Shown piece by piece: positions 42,597-51,991 of a stretch of 64,000 nucleotides of DNA. The notes under the pieces were generated by a model, which was not told the DNA's origin, searched no databases, and was given only the letters and a program-made list of their open reading frames with translations. The DNA lies in NCBI RefSeq assembly GCF_003149455.1, contig NZ_QFFK01000014.1:62001-126000 (forward strand), written 5' to 3'. The position numbers and the translations under genes were made by a program. How positions within the stretch are numbered: position 1 is the stretch's first letter; each line of letters begins with the position of its first letter. The stretch comes from Chitinophaga deserti. Lineage in GTDB: Bacteria > Bacteroidota > Bacteroidia > Chitinophagales > Chitinophagaceae.

Positions 42597-44801
42597 ATGG
42601 ACATAATATATTTCATAAAGGCGTTACTGAAAAAGAAATGGTGGATCATCGGTGGAACTTTCCTCGCGATCGCCGCTGCCTTCTTCTTCACCATGGGCCG
42701 CCCCCGACTCTATTCATCCACTGCCCAGATCTCCACAGGATTCACCATTAAAGACCAGATCACCCTCCGTGACGAAGGCAACAATATTTTTGAAGCCGAT
42801 GTCAAGTTCGAGAACGCCATGCAAACCATGACTTCTCCCCTTGTGATCAGCCTCCTCTCCTACCAGCTGCTGTTACACGACCTTACCAGCCCAAAGCCGT
42901 TCGTTGTACTGTCGGAGCAGGAACTCAAGTCAAAAGAATACCTGGCCTTTAACCGTGATGCCGCCATTCGCATCTGCCGCCAGAAGATGGATTCACTGCA
43001 AATGCTCTCGTCTTACGACCCCGAAGAGCGTAAAGTGCAGGAATACATGAAACTCTGCAAATTCGACTATGAAGGAATCCGCAAGATGCTGAATGTGAAC
43101 CGTGTAACCCGTACGGATTATATTGATATAGCCTACCGTTCGGAAAACCCCGAGCAGTCTGCCTTCGTGGTGAACACCCTTTACAATGAATTTATCCGTT
43201 ATTACCGCAGCCTGCGTTCCGAACGTACAGTTGAGAACGTGGAAACCTTCGCAGAACTGGTTAACCAGAAGAAAACAGAGCTGGATGCCAAAGTGGAAGC
43301 ACTGCGTATGTATAAAACATCTGAAGGCGTCCTCAACATCGAAGCAGCCAGCGGGTCGGAACTGGGGCTGATCAGCCAGCTTGAAAAAGCACTGCTGGAC
43401 GAACGTGCCAGCCTTAATATCATGACCTCTACCCTGGCTACCCTCAATACCCAGATCGCCAACGCGAGCTCAGGTAAGGTTACTTACGGCTCCGCAAATG
43501 CTAATGCAAGTGTGGTATCATTACGTAAGGAAATCAACCGCCTCAATGATGAAAAGCTTCGTTCCGGTACACAGGATGATGACCTGGACGAAAAGATAAA
43601 ACAACTACGCAAGCAGCTCCAGCAGGCAGAATCCGCACTGCCTACCACCAGCACCGGCGTGCCTTCTTCCGTGATAACCAAAGAAGAGCTGATCCAGCGT
43701 AAGGAAACCATGGAAGCCGACATTAATGCATCTCAGAAGAATATAGCAGTACTGGAGCAAAAGATCCGTTCACTGAAAGGCTCTCTCGGTTCCTATGCAA
43801 ATAAAGAAGCTACGGTTGGCACCCTCCAGCAGGAAGTACAGCTGGCACAGGATGAGTATAACCGCCTGAAAGAGAAAATGAACTCTGCCATTGACAACCG
43901 TACCGTTCCTACCGATAACTTCCGCCAAACACTGAAAGGGCAGCCGGCCTTCAAACCGGAATCCTCCAAACGTGCGATTATCATGGGTATGACCGGCATG
44001 GCCGTTTTCTTCCTCACCTCCCTTGGTATCATTTTTAAAGAGCTGTTCGATACCAGCATAAAATCGCCCTCCAACTTCCTGAAGAGCGTGGATCTGAAGC
44101 TGATCGCAACTGTTAACCATGCCGATCTTCACAAGTACAGCATTCTTGAAGTATTGCAGGCGAATGAAAATTCTAAAGACATCCGTAAACGGCAGAACAG
44201 TTTCCGGGAGCTTTTGCGAAAGCTGCGGTTCGAAATGGAGAAAAGCGGGAAATCTATCTTCCTCTTCACCAGTACCGAATCGCAACAGGGTAAAACAACG
44301 CTGGTACAGGCCGTGGCCTATAGCCTTAGCCTTAGTAACAAGAAAGTACTCGTTATCGATACCAACTTCTGTAATAACGACCTTACTGTTGCCCTGAGCG
44401 CAAAGCCAACACTGGAAACCTTCTCCATGCCGCGTGATGAATATTCTTATGATAAGGTGGAAGAGCTGATCACAACTTATGCGATTGAGAATATCGGAGT
44501 GATCGGCTGTAAGGGAGGCGACTACACCCCTACCGAGATACTTCCACCCAATCACCTCCTTAATTACCTCCATGAGCTGAAAGAGCACTACGACTTTATC
44601 CTTATGGAAGGTGCTCCCCTGAACGATTATACGGACAGTAAAGAGTTAGAGAAATATGCAGAGTCCGTTGTAGCTATATTCAACTCCAATGCTACGCTGA
44701 AACAGAACGATAAAGATTCCATTGATTTCCTCCATTCGCTGAACGATAAATTCCTGGGTGCGGTATTGAATAATATAAGTGATGATTACCTGGAATTATG
44801 A
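42597..44801 (+). CDS. Wzc-like polysaccharide co-polymerase with degenerate tyrosine-kinase domain
   Basis: The 734-residue protein has a Wzz-type N-terminal domain with a first transmembrane helix (residues about 15-35), a long periplasmic coiled-coil part (about 200-440), and a second helix near 465-485. A cytoplasmic P-loop domain follows with a Walker A-like ESQQGKTTL (Lys566). The Walker A' (VLVIDTNFCNND) lacks the usual second Asp, and Walker B reads FILMEGAPLND. No C-terminal tyrosine cluster is present. It should control chain length; kinase activity is doubtful. Confidence 0.88.
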   Translation: MDIIYFIKALLKKKWWIIGGTFLAIAAAFFFTMGRPRLYSSTAQISTGFTIKDQITLRDEGNNIFEADVKFENAMQTMTSPLVISLLSYQLLLHDLTSPKPFVVLSEQELKSKEYLAFNRDAAIRICRQKMDSLQMLSSYDPEERKVQEYMKLCKFDYEGIRKMLNVNRVTRTDYIDIAYRSENPEQSAFVVNTLYNEFIRYYRSLRSERTVENVETFAELVNQKKTELDAKVEALRMYKTSEGVLNIEAASGSELGLISQLEKALLDERASLNIMTSTLATLNTQIANASSGKVTYGSANANASVVSLRKEINRLNDEKLRSGTQDDDLDEKIKQLRKQLQQAESALPTTSTGVPSSVITKEELIQRKETMEADINASQKNIAVLEQKIRSLKGSLGSYANKEATVGTLQQEVQLAQDEYNRLKEKMNSAIDNRTVPTDNFRQTLKGQPAFKPESSKRAIIMGMTGMAVFFLTSLGIIFKELFDTSIKSPSNFLKSVDLKLIATVNHADLHKYSILEVLQANENSKDIRKRQNSFRELLRKLRFEMEKSGKSIFLFTSTESQQGKTTLVQAVAYSLSLSNKKVLVIDTNFCNNDLTVALSAKPTLETFSMPRDEYSYDKVEELITTYAIENIGVIGCKGGDYTPTEILPPNHLLNYLHELKEHYDFILMEGAPLNDYTDSKELEKYAESVVAIFNSNATLKQNDKDSIDFLHSLNDKFLGAVLNNISDDYLEL

Positions 44802-44821
44802 TTTAACCCCCTATTTTAAAT

Positions 44822-45922
44822 ATGCAAACGAAACATGAAACATCTCACTCAATATTCTCGCTCTCCGCACCAGGAGCGGGTAGGTATCCGTGGGTGGATT
44901 ATGCCAAAGGCATTGCCATCATATTTGTTGTATACCGCCATGTGATTTATGGATTGTTGTACCGGGGAATAGAAATTACCCCGGCGTTGATGGACGCAAA
45001 CGAAATGCTGTATGGTTTCCGCATGCCACTATTTTTCTTCTTATCCGGCTTATTCTTTGCTTCCAGCGTTTTAAAGAAGGGAGCTGATAATTTTCTGATA
45101 TCCAGGGTTAATACCCTTTTATATCCGTACCTGGTATGGGCGGTTATTCAACTGACACTGCAACTTCTCTTTTCTGAATATACCAACTTCAAAAAGGGAA
45201 TAGGCAATTACCTCGATATCCTTATCCATCCACGAAGTATGCTCCAGTTATGGTACCTGCTGGCTTTGTTTAACGTTTCTGCATTGTACCTTTTTGCAGA
45301 TCAGGTATTAAAACTCCGCGCGTGGATGCAGCTGATTATTGGTGTGGTGTTACTCAGCTTAAAGCCTTTCGCGGGAGATTTCAGTACCCTGTCAGATGTA
45401 ATGCAGTATTATATCTACTTCGCCTGCGGTCATCAGGCAGCCAGGTACTTCTTCCAGGATAACGTGCAGCGCTTCTTATCGTCATTTCCCCGCCTGCTGA
45501 TACTGTTCCCGGTGTTCCTTGCTGTTCAGTATTACTGCATGCAGCATCAGGATATGAATATTTACCTGTTCTCTGCCCTGGCAGTTGTGGGAGGCATCGT
45601 GGTAATTATGGCGTCTATGCTGCTGGATAAACATGGTAAGCTTGGCTTTTTACGGACGATAGGGCATTATTCCCTGTATATATATCTGCTGCATGTGGGT
45701 ATCGTATTCCTTCTGAGGAATCTGTTCATAAAAATCGGTATTGCCGCCAATGTGACGCTGACCACTTTCCTCCTTGTTGTAGCCGGGATATATCTGTCGA
45801 TTGTAATATACCGCCTGATGCTGCGCATGGGTATGCATTACCTGTTCAAGGGCCCTTTTCGGGAAACGCCCCGGAAAGAAGGCGAAAAAAAAGTGACATT
45901 CAATAATATGCTGGCCTTATGA
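44822..45922 (+). CDS. Membrane O-acyltransferase (acyltransferase 3 family)
   Basis: The 366-residue protein has about ten helices and the Acyl_transf_3 signature: His40 in VVYRHVIYG is the likely catalytic histidine, followed by RMPLFFFLSGLFFASS. Family members O-acetylate or O-succinylate cell-surface polysaccharides from the inner membrane. It lies in the Wzc-Wzy operon, and its stop overlaps the start of a 39-residue gene as ATGA. A second acyltransferase is encoded at 50.8 kb. Confidence 0.9.
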   Translation: MQTKHETSHSIFSLSAPGAGRYPWVDYAKGIAIIFVVYRHVIYGLLYRGIEITPALMDANEMLYGFRMPLFFFLSGLFFASSVLKKGADNFLISRVNTLLYPYLVWAVIQLTLQLLFSEYTNFKKGIGNYLDILIHPRSMLQLWYLLALFNVSALYLFADQVLKLRAWMQLIIGVVLLSLKPFAGDFSTLSDVMQYYIYFACGHQAARYFFQDNVQRFLSSFPRLLILFPVFLAVQYYCMQHQDMNIYLFSALAVVGGIVVIMASMLLDKHGKLGFLRTIGHYSLYIYLLHVGIVFLLRNLFIKIGIAANVTLTTFLLVVAGIYLSIVIYRLMLRMGMHYLFKGPFRETPRKEGEKKVTFNNMLAL

Positions 45923-46038
45923 AGTTGAAGAAAAAAGCAGAAAAGAAAATAGTCAGTGAATCACTTCACCAGGCGCTGCTGATGATTTTCGTAGGCGCAG
46001 TTTTACTTTTCCTGGCATTCAAAACAGTTTTTGGTTAA
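45919..46038 (+). CDS. Small single-pass membrane protein, 39 residues, in polysaccharide operon
   Basis: The ATG at 45919 overlaps the acyltransferase stop (ATGA) and the frame closes 4 bp before the ATG of the Wzy-like gene. The product has a very basic N-terminal half (MKLKKKAEKKIVSE) and one transmembrane helix (ALLMIFVGAVLLFLAF). The tight spacing, composition and translational coupling support a real gene. No family is recognised; a role in holding or tuning a membrane neighbour is a guess. Confidence 0.6.
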   Translation: MKLKKKAEKKIVSESLHQALLMIFVGAVLLFLAFKTVFG

Positions 46039-46042
46039 TCCA

Positions 46043-47482
46043 ATGCTCGCACTCGATAAAAATAAAAAACGTAACTGGCTTCTCGTCCTCCTCTGGCTCC
46101 TGCTGATCCCGGCTATCGCTTACGTTGCCGCCACTGACTATAAGATTTCCGTGGTGGTAGTAATAGCAATACTGGGTATGGCGACCAGCCTGTTATGTAT
46201 CATGTACTATAAACTGGGTTTCTACCTGTATATCACGATTACGCTGATCCTGCCCATGCTGGAAAGGATGTCGGGGTCCGAAATGAGTACGGGGATAGTG
46301 ATGGACGGGCTATTATTATGCTCGCTGCTGGGCTGCCTGATTAGCCGTGGCGATCCCACCTTCAAAAAGGTAAACTTCCTGAAAGATCCGTTGCTGGTAG
46401 CCACCTATCTGTATATCCTGGTGCTGATCCTGCAGATAGCGAATCCTTATGGGTTCAACCCCACCGGCTGGGCCATCTTTATGCGGGTGATCATGCGCAA
46501 CGTATTGTTCCTGTTGCTGGCACTGAACGTCTTTAACAATATGAAGGATGTTCATACATTCTTCAAGTTCTGGATCGCGATCTGCACGGCGGCCGCCCTT
46601 TATGCCTGTATGCAGCAATGGTTTGGCCTGATGCCTTATGAAAGGGCATTTATGGCGAAGTATCCCAAGCTGTTCAATACGACTATCATTCTGTCTGGTA
46701 TCCGGATATACTCTTTTATGTCCGACGCGGCATCTTTCGGGATAATCATGGCCTGTAACATTGTGATCTGTATGATCCTCCTTACAGCCAGCAGCAAAAC
46801 AATGAGTTTTCCGAAGAAAGCTGTATTGATACTGATTATCATCTTCCACCTGCTGGCCCTGGGATATTCCGGTACACGTACCGGGTACGTGATGCTGCCT
46901 GCCGGCCTGATGCTATTCTTCATTGCCAACATGCAGAAACGAAATACGATCCTGGTGGCGATGGCCTTTAGCTTCTGTGCGGTGTTAATCCTCTTCGGCC
47001 CGTTCCACGGCAATCCTACCGTCATCCGGGTACGTACGGCATTTCTGGGAAAACAGGATGAATCGGTGAATGTGCGCGACCGTAACCGGGCAGTTGCACA
47101 GCCTTACATCTACTCCCACCCTTTCGGTGGCGGGGTGATGACTACTGGAGGAAATGCGATGATTTTCCACCGCGGCCACCAGCTGGCTAATCTGCAGACA
47201 GACAATGGTTACCTCCGTGGAGTGCTAGAAACCGGCTGGCTGGGACTTATTCTGATGGTGGCGAACTTCTACCTCCTCATACAGATGGCGGTATCCAATT
47301 ACTTTAAACTAAATAATGAACTCGATAAACTACTGATGATCGGCATCGCAGCCGCAGTATTCGAAATGTCTTTAGCACAATACACGCAAGATGCTTCTAC
47401 GCTGGTGGAATCTGCCATCATGCTGAATGCATTCACTGCTATACTACTGAAAATAAAATACTTATACACTCAAAATCCATGA
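46043..47482 (+). CDS. O-antigen ligase / Wzy polymerase family protein
   Basis: The ATG at 46043 gives a 479-residue product; a TTG at 46031 would extend it by four residues. It has about twelve helices and a large periplasmic loop after GYSGTRTGYVMLPAGL, the Wzy_C/O-antigen ligase (PF04932) signature, with HPFGGGVMTTGG in the loop. It would polymerise or ligate repeat units delivered by the Wzx protein. The stop overlaps the next start by 4 bp. Confidence 0.88.
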   Translation: MLALDKNKKRNWLLVLLWLLLIPAIAYVAATDYKISVVVVIAILGMATSLLCIMYYKLGFYLYITITLILPMLERMSGSEMSTGIVMDGLLLCSLLGCLISRGDPTFKKVNFLKDPLLVATYLYILVLILQIANPYGFNPTGWAIFMRVIMRNVLFLLLALNVFNNMKDVHTFFKFWIAICTAAALYACMQQWFGLMPYERAFMAKYPKLFNTTIILSGIRIYSFMSDAASFGIIMACNIVICMILLTASSKTMSFPKKAVLILIIIFHLLALGYSGTRTGYVMLPAGLMLFFIANMQKRNTILVAMAFSFCAVLILFGPFHGNPTVIRVRTAFLGKQDESVNVRDRNRAVAQPYIYSHPFGGGVMTTGGNAMIFHRGHQLANLQTDNGYLRGVLETGWLGLILMVANFYLLIQMAVSNYFKLNNELDKLLMIGIAAAVFEMSLAQYTQDASTLVESAIMLNAFTAILLKIKYLYTQNP

Positions 47483-48216
47483 ACATGAAATGTATTTCCT
47501 TGGTCGTTGTTACGCTGGCGATCTCCTTATCAACACAGGCGCAGGTGCAGAGAAAGGATACATCCGTTTTACTGAATCTGCCTGCAGACCGCTCAACCGT
47601 AGCCCGCTTCAAAGCTAAACTGGTGGAACTCGCCATGAAGCATCCGGATATGCAGGAATATGCCGTTCGCAAGCAAATCAACAAGTACGAAACAAACATC
47701 GCAGGATCTGCCTGGCTGAACCACTTCACAGCCGCAGGTAACCTGAACGAATTCACCATTAAGGGGAACAGTAATAACAATAATAACAACTTCCAGACTT
47801 TCTACCCCCGTTATAATTTTGGTGTGCTGATCCCCATCGGAAACCTGATCAAGATCCCCAATGAGGTAAAACGTACCCGTGCGGAAAAGAAACTGCTGGA
47901 AACACAGGAACAGGGCGTAGCGCTGAATGCAAAGGCACTCGTACTGCAGCAATATGAAGAGTATGCTGCCGCCAAACAATTATACGAACTGCACCTGCCC
48001 GTGCTGGAAGACGTGCTGCAGCAATACTCACAGGCTGAGGAGAAATTCCGTGCCGGAGACGAAACTATGCCGCTCCAGATGTACAAGGAATCTTACCGCC
48101 TGTACAATGCCGAAATGGGCAAAAAGGTATTGTTGGAAAAAGACCTCCGTCAAGCCAAGCTGAAGCTGGAAGAAATGGTTGGTACAACGCTGGAGCAGGT
48201 TATGCTGATGCTCTAA
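47479..48216 (+). CDS. TolC-like outer membrane efflux domain protein, single repeat
   Basis: The 245-residue exported protein has a signal peptide (ending near LSTQAQ) and the body of one OEP domain (PF02321): LVELAMKHPDMQEYAV, a central strand pair YPRYNFGVLIPIGNLIKIPN, then a long coiled-coil hairpin to the end. Canonical TolC has two such repeats in over 400 residues, so this is half size. It is translationally coupled to the Wzy-like gene. It may form or line an outer-membrane exit for polysaccharide; this is speculative. Confidence 0.75.
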   Translation: MNMKCISLVVVTLAISLSTQAQVQRKDTSVLLNLPADRSTVARFKAKLVELAMKHPDMQEYAVRKQINKYETNIAGSAWLNHFTAAGNLNEFTIKGNSNNNNNNFQTFYPRYNFGVLIPIGNLIKIPNEVKRTRAEKKLLETQEQGVALNAKALVLQQYEEYAAAKQLYELHLPVLEDVLQQYSQAEEKFRAGDETMPLQMYKESYRLYNAEMGKKVLLEKDLRQAKLKLEEMVGTTLEQVMLML

Positions 48217-48256
48217 TGCTCCCTCGTTATTCTTCTTTAACAACAATCGTCCGATT

Positions 48257-49057
48257 ATGATGTTAGGCAATGTGCTGGCGTTGGCGATGACGCTTACTAC
48301 AGCACTACAGGATGGGCCGTATGCACCGATGAAAAAGATTGATATTAAGGTGACACAGTGGCAGTCAAGGCAGGCATTGATTTATACGCCTGAAGGAATG
48401 GTTCCGGGAGAAAGATATCCTCTTCTCGTTGCATTCCATGGCAGAAGCATCGCAGGAACTGATCCTGCGAAGATCTTCAAGGAAGGCGTTGCCAAACAAA
48501 TCAAAGAAGGGAAGAAAATAGAAGGTGTCAGCAAAACAGACGGGAAGCTATATAAATTCATCGTGGTTGCACCGCTGGAAGAAGGCTGGTCGACCCCTCC
48601 TCAGAACGTTAATGCTATGCTGAGCGATATCATCAAGCGGTATCCGGTAGACACTACACGGATTTATCTCACCGGCTACAGTGCCGGAGGATGGTCTGTA
48701 GAGTCCGCCAAAACCCATGATGATGACCTGTCTGCCAGGATCGCCGCATGTGTGACTATGTCACCCGCCGGACTGGACTCGCCTTATCTGAAGCGCTTCC
48801 AGCTGGTAGCTAAACACAATATTCATACCTGGTACTTTGTAGGCACAAATGATGACTACTTCAGGGATAATATAAAACGGAACATGGATAGTACAGCCCG
48901 TTATGGCAAAGGCCTTACAAAGCTTACGCTGTATCCCGGTGCGCACTGTTGCTGGAGTTCGTTCTATACTCCTAAGTACCGTGAAAACGGGATGAATATT
49001 TACGAATGGCTCCTGCAGTATAAAAAAACGTACGCCCTCAAACCGAAAAAGCGATGA
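48257..49057 (+). CDS. Secreted serine esterase (CE1/PHB depolymerase-like)
   Basis: The 266-residue alpha/beta hydrolase has a short hydrophobic N-terminus that could be a signal peptide and a full triad: Ser142 in GYSAGG, Asp199 or Asp200 in GTNDDYF, and His230 in PGAHCCW. It is related in layout to the esterase domains of both T9SS giants. It follows the TolC-like gene by 40 bp and overlaps the next start by 4 bp. Deacylation or hydrolysis of the exported glycan is the favoured role. Confidence 0.82.
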   Translation: MMLGNVLALAMTLTTALQDGPYAPMKKIDIKVTQWQSRQALIYTPEGMVPGERYPLLVAFHGRSIAGTDPAKIFKEGVAKQIKEGKKIEGVSKTDGKLYKFIVVAPLEEGWSTPPQNVNAMLSDIIKRYPVDTTRIYLTGYSAGGWSVESAKTHDDDLSARIAACVTMSPAGLDSPYLKRFQLVAKHNIHTWYFVGTNDDYFRDNIKRNMDSTARYGKGLTKLTLYPGAHCCWSSFYTPKYRENGMNIYEWLLQYKKTYALKPKKR

Positions 49058-49629
49058 ACAGACGTAAGGCTATCGGACGCCTGCTGATGCTTGGCGGTGC
49101 CGGCTTAGCGGCCGGCGGAGGCTTTACCTGGTTCCGGTACTATAAAAAACCGGACCTGGCAGGCCTCGACGCTCTCCGTCCGATGATTGATGAGCTGGCG
49201 GAAACGATCATTCCGGAAACCGATACACCTGGCGCCAAAAGCGCCGGTGCCGGAGAAATGATCATCCGCCTCATCCGCGAATGCGCTCCCCGGAATGCCC
49301 AGAACAGGTTCCTGACCGGACTGGCAGACGTGGAGGACTATGCCCGCTCCCGATTCGGCCAGCCCTACCTCAGCTGCAACGAACAGCAGAAGGATGCCAT
49401 TACAGCATACTTCGAGGTACGCGACCGCTCCGGTAAAGGCCTGCGCGCAAAAGCGATGAATAAACTCATTGGTCCTGCTTTCTTCCAGACAATGAAAAAA
49501 TATACGGTCATCAGCTACTGTACTTCCATGCAGGGTGCTACGAAAGGCCTTCAATACGATTACATGCCCGGAATTTATCGCGGCAGCATCCCGCTTTCTG
49601 CCGGACAGAAATGCTGGGCCACAAGCTAA
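49054..49629 (+). CDS. Gluconate 2-dehydrogenase subunit 3-like protein with Tat signal
   Basis: The 191-residue protein starts MNRRKAIGRLLMLGGAGLAAGG, a twin-arginine signal with Arg3-Arg4, and then shows the subunit-3 landmarks MIDELAETIIPETDTPGAK and ITAYFEVRDRSGKG. Subunit 3 normally pairs with a GMC flavoprotein lacking its own signal and carries it through the Tat pore. A GMC gene without a signal is 9.5 kb downstream. It overlaps the esterase stop by 4 bp. Confidence 0.88.
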   Translation: MNRRKAIGRLLMLGGAGLAAGGGFTWFRYYKKPDLAGLDALRPMIDELAETIIPETDTPGAKSAGAGEMIIRLIRECAPRNAQNRFLTGLADVEDYARSRFGQPYLSCNEQQKDAITAYFEVRDRSGKGLRAKAMNKLIGPAFFQTMKKYTVISYCTSMQGATKGLQYDYMPGIYRGSIPLSAGQKCWATS

Positions 49630-49640
49630 AAGTATCAGCC

Positions 49641-50816
49641 ATGACCGTTTTTTACATCCTTTTTTATCTCAGTCTGTTTATCCTTTTTTATAATTATCTC
49701 GGATACGGGATCCTGCTGGTCCTGTTCACCCGTATAAAACGGTTATTTCATTCACCTGATCGTGAACAGCTGGATCTTGTTCCTCCTGTAACGCTGTTGG
49801 TAGCTGCTTATAATGAAGCAGATTTTATCCGGCAGAAAATAGAAAACTGTCTTGCGCTGGATTATCCGGAAGACAAGCTGACTATCATTTTCATTACCGA
49901 TGGTTCTTCCGACGGCACGCCGGATATAATCAGGGAAGAACCGCGTGTAAAACTGTTGCACGAACCTCAGCGTTCCGGCAAAACTGCCGCTATCAACCGG
50001 GCAATGAAATGTGTCCAGACTCCTTTCGTGATCTTCTGCGACGCCAATACCCTCCTCAACAGCCAGGCCGTACGAAATATAGTGCGGCATTATGAAGATC
50101 CCTTAACAGGCGGCGTGGCCGGAGAGAAAAGAGTTATTGCAAATGGAGATGCTAATGCCGCAGATACCGAAGGTATTTACTGGAAATATGAATCTTATCT
50201 CAAGAAACTGGACGCGGAATTATACTCCGTTGTCGGTGCGGCCGGAGAATTATTCTCTATCCGGACCTCCCTGTACCAGCCTGTGGAAGAAAACGTAATC
50301 CTCGACGATTTCGTGATTTCACTGCGCATCAACATGAAGGGGTACCGCATTGCCTACGCACCAGATGCATATGCAATGGAGGCCCCTTCTTTCTCTATTA
50401 ACGAAGAACACAAACGGAAAGTCCGTATCTGTGCAGGCGGCTTTCAGTCAATCATACTACTCAGTGATCTGCTGAACATTTTCAAGTACCCTCTCCTTTC
50501 ATTCCAATACATTTCTCACCGGGTGCTGAGATGGACGCTAAGCCCGCTGAGTATGCCAATACTTCTGATAAGCAACTTTATATTGGTAATTTCAGGAGCA
50601 GGCATTTTTTATAGCCTGATGTTTGCCGGGCAGGTGCTTTTTTATGGCATGTCCATAATTGGCTACCTGCAGGCCCAGCGGAATACTAAAAGCGGGTTAT
50701 TCTATATCCCGTTTTATTTTGTCTTTATGAACCTGGCGGTGTTTCAGGGATTTGGGCGGTTTGTATCAAAAAGCCAGTCTGCTGTGTGGGATAAAGCTAA
50801 ACGTAGTATTGTCTAA
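49641..50816 (+). CDS. Membrane glycosyltransferase family 2
   Basis: The start at 49641 (MTVFYILFYL) is preferred over a frame start at 49611 that would overlap the upstream gene. The 391-residue protein has an N-terminal helix, a GT-A domain with LLVAAYNEADFI, FITDGSSDGT, CDANTLLN and ILDDFVISLRI, and two to three C-terminal helices. It resembles cellulose or PNAG synthase-like GT2 enzymes, but the QxxRW motif is altered (RKVRICAGG). It probably elongates the repeat unit at the membrane. Confidence 0.87.
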   Translation: MTVFYILFYLSLFILFYNYLGYGILLVLFTRIKRLFHSPDREQLDLVPPVTLLVAAYNEADFIRQKIENCLALDYPEDKLTIIFITDGSSDGTPDIIREEPRVKLLHEPQRSGKTAAINRAMKCVQTPFVIFCDANTLLNSQAVRNIVRHYEDPLTGGVAGEKRVIANGDANAADTEGIYWKYESYLKKLDAELYSVVGAAGELFSIRTSLYQPVEENVILDDFVISLRINMKGYRIAYAPDAYAMEAPSFSINEEHKRKVRICAGGFQSIILLSDLLNIFKYPLLSFQYISHRVLRWTLSPLSMPILLISNFILVISGAGIFYSLMFAGQVLFYGMSIIGYLQAQRNTKSGLFYIPFYFVFMNLAVFQGFGRFVSKSQSAVWDKAKRSIV

Positions 50817-50833
50817 GTTTAATACCTACCAAA

Positions 50834-51991
50834 GTGACAATTAAAGAAGACAAGAGAATATACGGGCTGGATGCTTTGCGTGCCATGGCAATGCTGCTTG
50901 GTATAGTATTGCATGCAGCCATAGCCTATAAGGTTTTTCCGAATCCTACATGGCCGGCAGATGATACCTATCATTCCTATTGGTACGACGGTGCCTATTG
51001 GATGATTCATACATTCCGCATGCAGCTGTTTTACCTTGTTGCAGGCTTCTTTGCCAGGATGTTGTATTTGAAAATAGGCGAAAAGGATTTCATATCGCAC
51101 CGAATTAAGCGGATCGCCATACCTTTTGCGGGCAGCCTGATATTCATTCTTCCTTTTACAATTGCTCCATTTCTCTATTATAAGTACTTCATAGCAGAGC
51201 AGCTTTCATATACGGATGCCATGGCGCATTTCCGTGTGCAGATGTTTCGCTGGAACGGGATGGCGCATTTATGGTTCCTGTATTACCTGATGATTTTCTA
51301 TTGCGGCATGTTGTTATTGCTGCATAGAAGAATTCAGAATCTGATCCCGGCAGTGCTGTTAAAATGGTCATTTAACTTCGGTAAAATAGAGCAGCTGCTT
51401 CTGGCTACGCTGATGTTGGCCGGAATACATCTGTTATTCTTTGAGGGGCCTGTGGTTGAAGTTTCAACCGGTATATTCCCAAAAATATCTCATCTTCTTT
51501 ACTACGGATTCTTCTTCATCCTGGGTTATTATGTCCACAAAAATAGTGGGCAGCTGGAGCTGATTGCCAGGCGTACCGGCCTTTACCTCCTGACCGGAAC
51601 ATGCATAGCCCTGGCTTTATTTTCGGTGGTGGTACTGCCAACAGGGATAACTTTATCTCCGGTACTCGTTAAGGCAGGGGTAGCATTACAAACGATGTTA
51701 CTGACGTTTGGTGTGATGGGCTTCTTTCTCAGGTACCTTAACCGGCAGAACGATACTTTCCGGTATATCTCTGATGCGGCTTACTGGTTGTACCTGGTGC
51801 ACCTGGCTGTAGTAGCCGGCTTACAGATTGCATTCCTTCACAGCCCTGTGCCGGGTGCATGCCGTTTTTTCCTTGTATTGCTTATTACTACAGGCTTTGG
51901 GATTGGCACTTATCACTTGTTTATACGGTACAGTTTTATCGGAAGTATATTACATGGCCCCAGAATGCGCAGGAAGTATGTTATTAATTAA
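50834..51991 (+). CDS. Membrane O-acyltransferase (acyltransferase 3 / MdoC-like)
   Basis: The 385-residue protein starts with GTG (residues IKEDKRIYGLDALRAMAM) and has about ten helices. The likely catalytic His27 lies in LGIVLHAAIAYK, followed by RMQLFYLVAGFFARM, matching the Acyl_transf_3 and glucan C-terminal acyltransferase group. It is the second acyltransferase of the locus and starts 17 bp after the GT2 stop. It probably transfers acetyl or succinyl groups onto the polysaccharide. Confidence 0.88.
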   Translation: MTIKEDKRIYGLDALRAMAMLLGIVLHAAIAYKVFPNPTWPADDTYHSYWYDGAYWMIHTFRMQLFYLVAGFFARMLYLKIGEKDFISHRIKRIAIPFAGSLIFILPFTIAPFLYYKYFIAEQLSYTDAMAHFRVQMFRWNGMAHLWFLYYLMIFYCGMLLLLHRRIQNLIPAVLLKWSFNFGKIEQLLLATLMLAGIHLLFFEGPVVEVSTGIFPKISHLLYYGFFFILGYYVHKNSGQLELIARRTGLYLLTGTCIALALFSVVVLPTGITLSPVLVKAGVALQTMLLTFGVMGFFLRYLNRQNDTFRYISDAAYWLYLVHLAVVAGLQIAFLHSPVPGACRFFLVLLITTGFGIGTYHLFIRYSFIGSILHGPRMRRKYVIN

